From Armatimonadota bacterium (GTDB taxonomy: Bacteria > Armatimonadota > Zipacnadia > JAUWAU01): a stretch of DNA of 39,708 nt. Position numbers and translations under genes: made by a program. The DNA lies in contig JAUWAU010000048.1 of NCBI GenBank assembly GCA_030601885.1, positions 1 through 39,708 of the forward strand. Direction: 5' to 3'. Below, one piece after another: positions 24,931 to 33,139 of this stretch (its first letter is position 1; each line of letters starts with the position of its first letter). The notes beneath the pieces are model-generated. The model had not been told where the DNA came from. It saw nothing but the letters and a program-made list of their open reading frames with translations, and did no database searches.

Positions 24931-25140
24931 TCAGATCTCCACGGGCTCGCAGAGATTCGTCGCTTTGGCGGCAGCGCGCCCGCAGATGTGGCACAGGTAC
25001 TTCGCAGCCTTGGACAGGTCCGCCACCTGGTCCATCTTGCGCTGGGACACAAGCTGGCACAGATGTTTGGTGTGGCCGCTGTGTGTCTTGAAGAGCGCAT
25101 GCTCAGCTACCACTCTCTTCTTCTTGACTGCCTTTGCCAT
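24931..25140 (-). CDS. Small Cys/His-rich putative zinc-binding protein
   Basis: The 69-residue protein begins with a basic stretch (MAKAVKKKRVVAEHALFKTHSG). It contains His20, His23, His26 and Cys28 (KTHSGHTKHLCQLV), then LCHICGR with Cys50-x2-Cys53 and a final Cys64 (NLCEPVEI). This looks like a zinc ribbon, with a possible second site in the His/Cys cluster. I recall similar small 'C-x2-C...LCEP' proteins in other environmental bacteria but no assigned function. The start at 25140 is chosen because AAGGAGG lies 8 bases upstream; the ATG two codons earlier is too close. It stands alone between two near-identical palindromic elements (B and C). Confidence 0.7.
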   Translation of the reverse strand: MAKAVKKKRVVAEHALFKTHSGHTKHLCQLVSQRKMDQVADLSKAAKYLCHICGRAAAKATNLCEPVEI

Positions 25141-25438
25141 CGTCATGGCCTCCTTCCCCAAGCGGTTGGGCGCAACCGCACGGTTGTGCGCCACCGCACG
25201 CAGTTTCGAGCGGGCGCCGGCCGTCGCGTCGAGACCCCGCCCGCATCGAGTTGGTGCCTTGCGCGCCACCGCAAAGCCATCTCGGGTGCGCGCAAGCAGT
25301 TCCGTTGAGCACCCATACGTTAGCCGTGAATGGTTCCACGAACCGTTGTCAACCTAACACAACGGCGATCGTAGTCGTCTCTGGCGACGCTGCGGAGAGG
25401 CTGCCTGCGTTTCGGAGAGCGGAGTTTCCGGAAGATGA

Positions 25439-25561
25439 ATTTCGGGGACAGACTACGAAACTCGCGCTTGCTCCATTTCCTCGCTATGCTTCATAGTGGA
25501 GCCCTAACGTGAAAGAAGCACGCAATGCCTATTGGCGAGTTTCGTAGTCTGTCCCCGAAAT
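25439..25561. repeat. Palindromic element C (123 bp, near-identical to element B)
   Basis: It has the same length, the same arms and the same interior order (TTCCATTTCCTCGCTATGCT, CATAGTGGAGCCCTAACGTG) as element B, differing at about seven of 123 positions. No transposase gene is adjacent, so it was probably moved in trans. Confidence 0.9.
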
Positions 25562-25603
25562 AAACCCATGTCTGATGGAATCTTCGAAGCAGACAGCGAG
25601 CTG

Positions 25604-25619
25604 TCAGTCCCCGAAACTC
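25604..25619. repeat. REP half-site at the end of the transglutaminase-like gene
   Basis: TCAGTCCCCGAAACTC is one arm of the REP palindrome, immediately after (in gene direction) the stop codon at 25620. No matching opposite arm is nearby. Confidence 0.6.
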
Positions 25620-28037
25620 CTACCTCGTGACGATGATCTCAAACCCCTGCTCGGCGCGGTCGCCGAACTGGTTTTCGACGGCGATCTTGACACGCACTCG
25701 GCCGACATCTCCGGGGCCCGGAGTGCCAGAGAGCGCGCCAGTCTGCTCGTCCATCCTGAGCCAGGCGGGGCCCTCGACGAGCGTGAATTTGTTCTCCTCG
25801 ATGTCCCAGAAGTCGGTCTTTCCCGTCCTCCCGTCCCGCTGCGCATCGTTGAGCGAGTGCAGGCTCTTGACTTCGTACCGGTACTCTGTCTCCGCCTTGG
25901 CCGACGTTTCGGGATCGCTGTAGACGAAGGGATGCGGCATCTCAGCATAGTCCGAGCAACCGCTGGCCGTGCCGTTGGCGTCAATGGCCACCACGCGGTA
26001 ATACACCTTGTTCATGTTGGGCCGATCGGCCGTCGCTGACACCACTACCATCGAAGTCTCCGCCGTCTCGGCGACGAAGTTCCCCGGCACCTGGCCGCGC
26101 TTGAAGGAGGCGTGCTCCTCTTTGTGGACGGAGAAGCCCTTCTCGTCGCTCCCGTACACCTCGTAGCGCACCGGGCGCGTTCCGCGCGGGTTGGGCTCCC
26201 ATCGCAGCGTGATGGCCCGACCCTTTCTCTTGGTGTGCAGCTTCACTGGCACACGGGGCCCGTGCCACGTGAACGTCCATCCCTCGCCCCAAGGCCCCCA
26301 CACTCCTTGGGTATTGCGAGACCGCAGACGCCAGTAGTACGTGGTGTCGGGGCTGAAGATTCCCGTGTGGGGCACGCACCAAGTCGTGCTCGGGATGATG
26401 ACATCGAAGCTCGTCCGGTACGGGAACTTGAAGTCCGGCCGACGGCTCACCTGCAGGTGATACCTGTCGGCGCCGACAGCCGCTGGCCAGGAGAAGGTGA
26501 CGATGGAGTCCGTGACCTCAGCGCCCGGCCGCGGATGCTCGGGCGCCGGTGGAGGAGCCAGGGGCTGGGCGGCGTCGTTCTCCTGCCATTCGTGGATTAT
26601 GCGGACCCGGTGCGGACCGTCGGTCTCGTCCCGGTATACCACACGGTTCTCGCCGAGGCTCAGACGCGGGAGCGACAGTGGCGCCGCCATCACGTCAGTC
26701 TCGATCTCGAGCGAGCAGAGGTTCGCGCCACGCTCCGCGCCTGCCGAGGCGAGCCCGATCCGGACCCAGTACCGATACTTCGCCGGCTCATTGTGCACGT
26801 CGAGCGCCTCGTCGAGTGGCACGTCGGCTTCGATACGCCCTGCCCCCTCCTGCTCCCACACTTGCGTCCATTTCTCTGCGTCGAAGGACACGGCAATGCT
26901 GAACCCGTCTCGTGCGCTCAGGCCGAAGAAGGTCGCCCGCACCGTCCCGCCGCAGACGGCATACGACGGCGCTATCTCGTAGACCAGTTCGGCATACCCG
27001 GACTGCCCGGCCAACTTGCCGCCTTGGGCTAAGCCGCTCGCCTGGCCGATGTCGGTCGCGGCCGCCGCTTCGGCCTGCACGGATTCCAGGTCCAGCCGCG
27101 GGCGGAAGATGAACTTGGAGTTGCCGAAGAAGTTCGGCAGATGGGCGCGCTCGGCGTTCTGGGCGCAGTACTTGCCGATGTTGTCCCAGCGGAAGATGAC
27201 CTTCTCGCCCGGCCGAAGCGTGTAGGCGATCTCGTGCCCGCGCACGGGTTTCCATCCCTCGCCGTCGTCGGCACCAAAGAGGGCGGCCACCGTGTCGCTG
27301 TCTCTCCAGCGGGATGCCAGCGGGCCGTAGTTGTACTCCCGGCGCACCAGATCGTGGTCGCGCGCGCACTCGTCGCCGCTGACGGGGGTCTCGTTCTCCC
27401 GGTCCAGGTAGAAGCAGTCCTGGTCAACGTCCATGAACTGATGCGCGCCGTTGACGAAGGCCTCGCACTGTACGTGACCATGCAGCGCCCGGTTGTACGA
27501 TTTCTTGAAGCCCGCCGCCTGAAACAGCACGCAGGTGGCATTGCCCACCTGGCCGCAGAGGTTCAGGCCATACACGTTGAGCATCTTCACCGGGTCGTGC
27601 GGCTCGGTGCTGCCGAACAGGGGGCTCTCGTGGTAGCGATTCTCCCGCATGTTCTGCCAGATGAAGTACACTTTCTCCTGATTGGTCGTGGCGCCGCGGG
27701 TGAACTCGCGCAGCATGCTCTGCCACGTGTACCAGTTGCCCCGGTCGTTGATCACCAGGCGCGGGTTGACCACCGGCGTGTCGCCGACGTTCTCGATGGT
27801 GAGCGCGATGTTGGGCTGGAAGGCGATGTCGATGTCGCCGTGGCCGCGAGTGATGGTGTTCTCCATGTCCAGCGTACCGCGCATGGTAACAGCGTACTCG
27901 TGACGGCCCGACGCAGTATCCTCGACATGTCGCTGTCGTGACGTCGGCTCAATCGTGTTCAGCTCGCCGGCCTGCGTCGGCGTCAGCACGACCGTGGCCG
28001 TAAGTAATGCGGCAACGGCAAACGCGCGCTGAGGCAT
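25620..28037 (-). CDS. Secreted multidomain protein: transglutaminase-like, fibronectin-III and He_PIG domains
   Basis: The 805-residue protein starts with a signal peptide (MPQRAFAVAALLTATVVLTPTQAGE). Residues ~115-210 resemble a transglutaminase/protease fold: Cys161 in NLCGQVGNA, His188 in LHGHVQCEAF, Asp203 in QFMDVDQD form the likely Cys-His-Asp triad. A central region follows with jelly-roll-like carbohydrate-binding character (~330-480). Two fibronectin-III-like modules come next (RYHLQVSRRPDFKFPYRTSF; 'RPVRYEVYGSDEKGF'). The C-terminal cadherin-like He_PIG module reads 'WLRMDEQTGALSGTPGPGD'. Function is unknown; it may bind or process extracellular glycoprotein or polysaccharide. The start at 28037 follows GAGGAGGTGG; an open frame to 28223 is unsupported. 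It is divergent from the methyltransferase-like gene. Confidence 0.82.
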   Translation of the reverse strand: MPQRAFAVAALLTATVVLTPTQAGELNTIEPTSRQRHVEDTASGRHEYAVTMRGTLDMENTITRGHGDIDIAFQPNIALTIENVGDTPVVNPRLVINDRGNWYTWQSMLREFTRGATTNQEKVYFIWQNMRENRYHESPLFGSTEPHDPVKMLNVYGLNLCGQVGNATCVLFQAAGFKKSYNRALHGHVQCEAFVNGAHQFMDVDQDCFYLDRENETPVSGDECARDHDLVRREYNYGPLASRWRDSDTVAALFGADDGEGWKPVRGHEIAYTLRPGEKVIFRWDNIGKYCAQNAERAHLPNFFGNSKFIFRPRLDLESVQAEAAAATDIGQASGLAQGGKLAGQSGYAELVYEIAPSYAVCGGTVRATFFGLSARDGFSIAVSFDAEKWTQVWEQEGAGRIEADVPLDEALDVHNEPAKYRYWVRIGLASAGAERGANLCSLEIETDVMAAPLSLPRLSLGENRVVYRDETDGPHRVRIIHEWQENDAAQPLAPPPAPEHPRPGAEVTDSIVTFSWPAAVGADRYHLQVSRRPDFKFPYRTSFDVIIPSTTWCVPHTGIFSPDTTYYWRLRSRNTQGVWGPWGEGWTFTWHGPRVPVKLHTKRKGRAITLRWEPNPRGTRPVRYEVYGSDEKGFSVHKEEHASFKRGQVPGNFVAETAETSMVVVSATADRPNMNKVYYRVVAIDANGTASGCSDYAEMPHPFVYSDPETSAKAETEYRYEVKSLHSLNDAQRDGRTGKTDFWDIEENKFTLVEGPAWLRMDEQTGALSGTPGPGDVGRVRVKIAVENQFGDRAEQGFEIIVTR

Positions 28038-28188
28038 CGTGGGCCACCTCCTCATCATGAGAGTAGATTGTCCGTCAGGGATGCCATGTCCTGTCTCCGA
28101 ATTACCCGGACACGCGGCCCAAATTGTCGCGACCCCAAGGAGCCTCGTCCCACAGCGACGAATGTACGCCGCGGACAGGAGCAGTGCC

Positions 28189-29247
28189 ATGACCTCACGG
28201 GAGCGCATTCTCACCGCCATCAATCACGAGGAGGCCGACCGCGTCGCCATCCACGACGCCCCCTGGGCCACGACCGTGAAGCGCTGGCGTCAGCAGGGAC
28301 TTCCGGAGGGGCAATCCCCGGCCGAGTACTTCGGCTTCGAGTTCCGCACGTTTAACGGCGATAGCTCCCTGAGGCTGGAGACGCGGGTGATCGAAGAGAC
28401 CGACGAGTACACCATCGCCACCACCGGGGACGGCGCGACGCGCCGGACCTGGAAGAACGTCACCTCTACCCCCGAGCTGATCGACTTCAGCATCACAACG
28501 CGCGAGAAGTGGGAGGAAATCAAGCCCCGAATGGCCATGTGCGATGAACGCGTGGACTGGGAGAAGGGGCTGCAAGCCAATCGGACCGCCACTGAGCAGG
28601 GCTTCTTTCGCGTCTGGACGTGTGGGCCGGGCTTTACGAGGGTGTGTAACCGGGTCGGCCCGGAGCGCCTCCTCATCGCCATGGTAGAGGAGCCGGAGTG
28701 GGCCAAGGACATGTTCATGACGGACGCCCGGCTCTGCGCGGCCATCGCCGAGGAGATGATGGGCCGGGGCTTTGAGTTCGATGCCGGCTGGGTCATGGAC
28801 GATCTCGGGTACAAGCACCGGGGGTTTTTCTCCCCGGCCGTCTACAAAGAGCTGCTCATGCCCGCCCACAAGCTCATCTGCGAGGTGTTCGAGTCGCGCG
28901 GGTTGCCCATGTTGCTGCACGCGTGCGGCTACATAACGGAGTTCATTCCGCTCTTCATCGAATGCGGCTTCGATGTGATTCAGCCGCTCGAGGTGAAGGC
29001 GGGCAACGACATGCTCCGGCTCAAGCGCGAGTACGGCGACGTGCTCACATTCATGGGCGGCATGGACGTCCGCGCCATGGCGGATCCGGATCCGGCCGTT
29101 ATCGAGCATGAGATCGCCGAGAAGCTGCCCGCCGTGAAACAGGGGGGCGGATACATCTACCACTCCGACCATTCTGTGCCCGACAACGTGTCCTTTGCCC
29201 AGTACCAGCGCGTCATGGAGCTGGTGGCGCATTATGGTGGGTACTAA
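28189..29247 (+). CDS. Uroporphyrinogen decarboxylase-family protein (methyltransferase type)
   Basis: The 352-residue (beta/alpha)8 protein begins MTSRERILTAINHEEADRVAI, the family opening. It has 'GWVMDDLGYKHRGFFSPAVYKELLMPAHK', MLLHACGYITEF and TFMGGMDVRAM, and ends with YIYHSDHSVPDNVS. His244-Ala-Cys246 and the later Cys259 match the zinc-binding His-x-Cys...Cys of the MtaA/CmuA-type corrinoid methyltransferases rather than the haem enzyme HemE. The substrate is unknown; no corrinoid protein gene is next to it. AGGAG stands 8 bases before ATG 28189. A 13-base gap to the next gene indicates an operon with the esterase-like protein, so the pair may process a methylated or acylated carbohydrate. 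Confidence 0.88.
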   Translation: MTSRERILTAINHEEADRVAIHDAPWATTVKRWRQQGLPEGQSPAEYFGFEFRTFNGDSSLRLETRVIEETDEYTIATTGDGATRRTWKNVTSTPELIDFSITTREKWEEIKPRMAMCDERVDWEKGLQANRTATEQGFFRVWTCGPGFTRVCNRVGPERLLIAMVEEPEWAKDMFMTDARLCAAIAEEMMGRGFEFDAGWVMDDLGYKHRGFFSPAVYKELLMPAHKLICEVFESRGLPMLLHACGYITEFIPLFIECGFDVIQPLEVKAGNDMLRLKREYGDVLTFMGGMDVRAMADPDPAVIEHEIAEKLPAVKQGGGYIYHSDHSVPDNVSFAQYQRVMELVAHYGGY

Positions 29248-29260
29248 GGAGCCTTAGGCC

Positions 29261-31381
29261 ATGCGTGGATCGAGTCGTGCAGCCTACCGTGCCCTGATAG
29301 CACTTCTGAACTTGGTGGTGATCGCTACCGTGGCTCATGCTCAAGACCTGACGGTGCTCCGCTCAGGCGCTGAAGGCATTTCGCCTGGGGAGATGGTGGA
29401 CGCGTATCTCAAGCAGCTCGCCTACGCCGCCTTCGAGCGGCGCAAGGCCGAGTACGAGAAGCTGAAGACCGCCGAGCAACTGACGGCGCATCAGAAGCGG
29501 ATGCGGGAGTTCTTCGTCGAGAGCATCAGAGGCTTTCCCAGGAGAACGCCCCTCAACGCGAAGATCGTCGGCAAGATGTCCCGCCGCGACTACCGAATCG
29601 AGAAGGTGATCTTCGAGAGCCAACCTCGGCACTACGTGACCGGCGTCATGTACCTCCCCCGCGGCAAGCCGCCGTATGCCGGCGTGCTCGTGCCCTGTGG
29701 GCACAGCGCCAACGGCAAGGCCTCCGAGCTGTACCAGCGCGCCTGCATCCTGCTGGCGAAGAACGGCCTGGCCGCCTTCTGCTACGACCCCATCGGACAG
29801 GGGGAGCGCTACCAGATCCTCGACGCCGAGGGCAAGCCGAAGTATGGCTCCACGGCGGAGCACACGCTCGTCGGCGTAGGCTGCATCCTGCTCGGCACCA
29901 ATACCGCCCGCTACCGCATTTACGACGGCATGCGGGCCATCGACTACATGCTGAGCCGGGGCGACATCGACCCGAAGCGCATCGGCTGCACGGGCAATTC
30001 CGGCGGGGGCACGCTGACCAGCTACCTGATGGCGCTCGACCAACGGATCCTGTGCGCGGCGCCGAGCTGCTACCTGACCTCGCTGCACCGGCTCATGGAT
30101 ACGCGCGGCCCGCAGGACGCCGAGCAGAACATCCATGGGCAGATCGCCTTCGGCATGGACCACGCCGACTACGTGATGATGCGCGCGCCGAGGCCCACGC
30201 TGATGTGCGTTGCCACCCGGGATTATTTTGACATCGGCGGCGCGTGGGATACGTTCCGCCAGGCCAAGCGCTTCTACACGCGCATGGGCTTTGCCGAGCG
30301 GGTTGACCTGATCGAGACCGATGAGAAGCACGGCTTCTCGACCCAACTGCGCGTCGGGATGGTGCGGTGGATGCGGCGCTGGCTGCTGCACGTTGACGAC
30401 GCCATTACGGAGCCCGACGTTCCGGTCGCCACCGACGAGGAGCTGCAGTGCACGCCAAAGGGGCAGGTCATGCTGATGGAGGGCGCGCGCTCTGTGTTCG
30501 ACCTCAACGCGGACATGGAAAAGCGCCTCGCGCGCGAGCGCAGGAAGTTCTGGAAGGACACGCCGAAGGCGGAGGCGCTACAGAAGGTGCGGGAGATCGC
30601 GGGCGTGCGCCGGCTCGCGGATATCCCCGAGTGCGAGCACGAGCAGGTCGGCGTCATCGAGCGGGAGGGCTATCGTATCGAGAAGCTCGTCCTGCGTCCC
30701 GAAGACGGAGTTCCATTGCCGGCCCTTGCGTTTGTGCCGTCGCGAGTTTCGGGGACAGACAGCCAGGATACGTCCTCTGGTGCCAGTCCCCGAAACTCGG
30801 CCGAAACTCCTGATGCTTACCTGTACGTCCACGGAGAAGGCAAAGACGTGGACGCGGGCGAGGGCGGGCCGATCGAGAAGCTCGTGCGGCAAGGCCACCT
30901 GGTGCTCGCCGTTGACCTGCGAGGAATCGGCGAGACGGGAAACGCCACCGGCAGCCGCAAGCACTCCGAGCTCTTCGGCCCGGAGCGGAGCAACTACTTC
31001 CTCGCCTACTTCCTGGGCAAATCGTACGTGGGTATGCGGGCGGAGGACGTTCTTGCGGCCGCGCGCTTCCTCGCCGGCTATCGCAAACGGGTCAATCCGT
31101 ACAAGGTGCATCTCGTCGGCATCGGCGAGGCCGGCCCGGCGGCCCTTCACGCGGCGGCGCTGGAGCCGCGCCGGTTCGCCTCACTCACCCTGAGGCGCTC
31201 GCTCGTCTCCTGGTCGAACCTCGTCCGGACGCCGGAGGCTCGCAGCCAACTCGTCAATACCGTGCACGGGGCGCTGAGGACCTACGATCTGCCAGACCTG
31301 GTGGCGTCGCTTGCTGAGGCGAAGGTGACCATCGAAGAGCCGCTGGATGCCGCTGGCGAGCCCGTCGGCTCCGAGACATAG
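29261..31381 (+). CDS. Secreted two-domain alpha/beta hydrolase (acetyl-xylan-esterase-like) carrying an in-frame REP hairpin
   Basis: The 706-residue paralogue of the gene at 10018 has a Sec signal (MRGSSRAAYRALIALLNLVV) in place of a Tat signal. The first hydrolase domain (~110-375) has GVLVPCGHSANGK, nucleophile elbow GCTGNSGGGT (Ser247), acid in ATRDYFDIG and His357 in DEKHGFS. The second domain (~460-690) has the fold's beta strands (LVLAVDLRGIGETG) but at the nucleophile elbow reads HLVGIGEAGPAAL, with Glu where Ser should be, as in the paralogue. Residues ~495-514 (RVSGTDSQDTSSGASPRNS) come from a 57-bp REP insertion between the first strands of the second domain. The N-terminal esterase should be active; the substrate is unknown. 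It is in an operon with the methyltransferase-like gene 13 bases upstream. Confidence 0.88.
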   Translation: MRGSSRAAYRALIALLNLVVIATVAHAQDLTVLRSGAEGISPGEMVDAYLKQLAYAAFERRKAEYEKLKTAEQLTAHQKRMREFFVESIRGFPRRTPLNAKIVGKMSRRDYRIEKVIFESQPRHYVTGVMYLPRGKPPYAGVLVPCGHSANGKASELYQRACILLAKNGLAAFCYDPIGQGERYQILDAEGKPKYGSTAEHTLVGVGCILLGTNTARYRIYDGMRAIDYMLSRGDIDPKRIGCTGNSGGGTLTSYLMALDQRILCAAPSCYLTSLHRLMDTRGPQDAEQNIHGQIAFGMDHADYVMMRAPRPTLMCVATRDYFDIGGAWDTFRQAKRFYTRMGFAERVDLIETDEKHGFSTQLRVGMVRWMRRWLLHVDDAITEPDVPVATDEELQCTPKGQVMLMEGARSVFDLNADMEKRLARERRKFWKDTPKAEALQKVREIAGVRRLADIPECEHEQVGVIEREGYRIEKLVLRPEDGVPLPALAFVPSRVSGTDSQDTSSGASPRNSAETPDAYLYVHGEGKDVDAGEGGPIEKLVRQGHLVLAVDLRGIGETGNATGSRKHSELFGPERSNYFLAYFLGKSYVGMRAEDVLAAARFLAGYRKRVNPYKVHLVGIGEAGPAALHAAALEPRRFASLTLRRSLVSWSNLVRTPEARSQLVNTVHGALRTYDLPDLVASLAEAKVTIEEPLDAAGEPVGSET
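30743..30799. repeat. REP hairpin inside the esterase frame
   Basis: A 57-bp element with perfect 14-bp arms (CGAGTTTCGGGGAC/GTCCCCGAAACTCG) and a 29-base loop. It is 19 codons long, so the frame is kept. A partial arm copy (CCGAAACTCC) follows at 30801-30810. Confidence 0.85.
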
Positions 31382-31382
31382 G

Positions 31383-31524
31383 AAGTTTCGGGCACTGACA
31401 GCTCGTTGTCTACCCCGAAGATTCGGCCCGTCGGCCCACCCGTTGTAGGCGGAGCAGCTTGCTCCGGCGGGCTACTGGGCGGACATATTTTCCTCGTTTC
31501 CGGGTGGCGCACCGCGCCATGACG
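31383..31524. repeat. Degenerate composite REP element, copy 1
   Basis: 31383-31425 reads like a decayed hairpin (GTTTCGGGCACTGACAGC...TTGTCTACCCCGAAGATTCGG). 31487-31524 is a second conserved block (ATTTTCCTCGTTTCCGGGTGG...GCCATGACG). The same two blocks, in the same order and orientation, recur at 32806-32848 and 32929-32966. The two copies bracket the golvesin/DUF1961 gene. A further REP half-site (GACTGTCCCCGACGACTCC) lies at 31524-31542 against the stop of that gene. Confidence 0.6.
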
Positions 31525-31541
31525 ACTGTCCCCGACGACTC

Positions 31542-32705
31542 CTAGCCCTCTGGCGCAGCCACCTCATAGACCCGCACGTTGTCGTAGCTGATCGTGCTCA
31601 GGTAGATCTGCCGGAAGCCGAACTTCCCGCCCGCGTACGGCTCGGCCTCATCTATGTAGAAGAGCACGGGCTTGTCATCCACGAGAAGCTGGATGCGCCC
31701 GCCCAGCTTGATGAGCGTCATGTGGTACGTCTGATCGCCCTCTGCCGGCGGGCAGGGATCCACCGCGTTGCGCTGGACGAGATTCTTCGCTGGATTCTTG
31801 TTCAGGTTCGCCCCGTCCACCCACGACTCACTGCCCATGCGATGCACCGACAGGTGGTAGCAGCGCAGGTCGTCGTTTCTCACGTACTGCGAGAAGGTCC
31901 CATCCCGCGCCGGCAGGCCAGTGATGATGTCTTGACCCTTCGTGCCTTTGGCACAGAAGAACACCAGCGCGAAGCCCTTCGGCCCGTGCACCGTCATGTC
32001 GTACTCGATGCGCACGTTGTCGGGCAGATCCGGCCGGAACCAGGCGTGGACGCCTTTGCGGTGGCTGGTGGAGGTGACGCGCAGGGCTCCGTTGACGATC
32101 TCGCCCTTCCCCTCGCTCCCCTCGATGAACCAGTTGTCCATGTTATCGCAGTCGTCTTGGAGCAGGAGCTTCCCGCGCTGCGGCACGGTCGCGTCGAGCG
32201 GCTCCATGTACTCGAGCTTGACCGCGTCCGCGACCACGGAGTTGTCGGCGTCGTTGCTGAGCACTATTTCGGCCTGTTTCTCGAAGGGGAACGTGCCGAG
32301 CAGGTTCCAGGGGCTCTGGTCGGCCGCGGATTGCCGCTGCGCCAGGTTGACGTGCACCACGCCGTCGCCGTCGATAGACCTGATGGTGAACGGCGCGTTC
32401 GTGGCCCGGTCCTCCGGCTTGGACATCACCCAGCGCGCGTAGACGTTGTAGCGGCCGGGCTGCGCGATCGCCGCCCGCCACATCGCCTTTGAGGAGCCGT
32501 CGCCCATGCGCTGCCACAGATACCCCTCACCGTAAAACCCCGGGTCGCGAGTAGACGGGTTCCAGTCAGCACCCGTCGTGGAGAAGCCCGCATCCGCATT
32601 GTCCACTATGATGATCGGGCGCTCGGGCGCCGCTTGCGCTTGCCCCCCGCCGATCACAAGTGCCAATATCACCAGAAGCGGAACTGCAACGAAGAACGGT
32701 CTCAT
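31542..32705 (-). CDS. Secreted golvesin-like/DUF1961 two-domain protein
   Basis: The 387-residue protein has a signal peptide (MRPFFVAVPLLVILALVIGG...AQA). Residues ~32-175 match the golvesin/xanthan-lyase carbohydrate-binding domain ('IVDNADAGFSTTG.W', GFYGEGYLW, NVYARWVMS, RATNAPFTI, SPWNLLGTFPF, LSNDAD, VVADAVKLEY). Residues ~185-385 match DUF1961, a laminin-G-like jelly roll (DNWFIEGSEGKGEIVNG, AFHGPKGFALVFFCAKG-like core, FGFRQIYLSTISYDNVRVYEV). Both are sandwich folds associated with polysaccharide binding. It has no enzyme motif, so it is most likely a carbohydrate-binding surface or secreted protein. It is flanked on both sides by degenerate repeat composites in the same orientation. 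Confidence 0.85.
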   Translation of the reverse strand: MRPFFVAVPLLVILALVIGGGQAQAAPERPIIIVDNADAGFSTTGADWNPSTRDPGFYGEGYLWQRMGDGSSKAMWRAAIAQPGRYNVYARWVMSKPEDRATNAPFTIRSIDGDGVVHVNLAQRQSAADQSPWNLLGTFPFEKQAEIVLSNDADNSVVADAVKLEYMEPLDATVPQRGKLLLQDDCDNMDNWFIEGSEGKGEIVNGALRVTSTSHRKGVHAWFRPDLPDNVRIEYDMTVHGPKGFALVFFCAKGTKGQDIITGLPARDGTFSQYVRNDDLRCYHLSVHRMGSESWVDGANLNKNPAKNLVQRNAVDPCPPAEGDQTYHMTLIKLGGRIQLLVDDKPVLFYIDEAEPYAGGKFGFRQIYLSTISYDNVRVYEVAAPEG

Positions 32706-33139
32706 AGTCTCCTCTCCCTGTTATCGAGCTCAAAGCTTGCGGCCGCTTGTCTTGCCACGCATACATCGAAGGATATCGGCGGCTCGGTTTAATGTCAAGC
32801 CACAGATTTCGGGCACTGGCACCTTAACTGTCTCCTTCGAAGATTTGGTCGTGTGCCTTTCTGTAGGCGAGTACCTGTGGCTCGCTGCCGTCCCTCTGTC
32901 GAGCCCTAACAGATGGGCCAGCACAGCAATCTTCATCGTTTCCAGGTGGCCCACCGGGCCATGGCGTCCCCCCCGATCCAAGGCTGCATCTGGCGTGTCT
33001 CTCCTCATGTGTCCCCTGGTTCCCGTCCACTCGCCAGAGCCTGCCGGCCCACAGAGGTCGCCGCCGGCTCGACGTGGCATAGTATGCCGGCTGCGCGCGC
33101 CGCATGCGGTGCCATCGCTCATCGATGCTCAGGAGTGCG
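32706..33139. other. Intergenic region with a decayed repeat
   Basis: A 434-base divergent gap. It contains composite repeat copy 2 (32806-32966). The remainder is GC-rich, and overlapping open frames on both strands show no coding character. A possible ribosome site (CAGGAG) sits at 33129-33134. Confidence 0.45.
32806..32966. repeat. Degenerate composite REP element, copy 2
   Basis: 32806-32848 (ATTTCGGGCACTGGCACCTT...GAAGATTTGG) and 32929-32966 (ATCTTCATCGTTTCCAGGTGG...GCCATGGCG) match the two blocks of copy 1; the second block agrees at 32 of 38 positions. The spacer here also has CTCGCT...GAGCCCTAAC...GCAC, the same word order as the interior of elements B and C, so the composites are probably old relatives of those elements. 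Confidence 0.6.

Larger units (their letters stand above)
25141..25619. other. Intergenic region upstream of the small zinc-binding gene
   Basis: A 479-base stretch. 25141-25340 is the leader of the small gene, with a GCGGTTG/CAACCGC hairpin near 25171 and two GCGCCACCGCA words. 25439-25561 is palindromic element C, and 25604-25619 is a REP half-site touching the stop of the transglutaminase-like gene. No ORF has coding character. Confidence 0.5.

Noticed and set aside
23897..25561. Palindromic elements as a CRISPR array
   Set aside because: The copies are inverted-arm elements at irregular spacing with a transposase between them, and no Cas gene is present.
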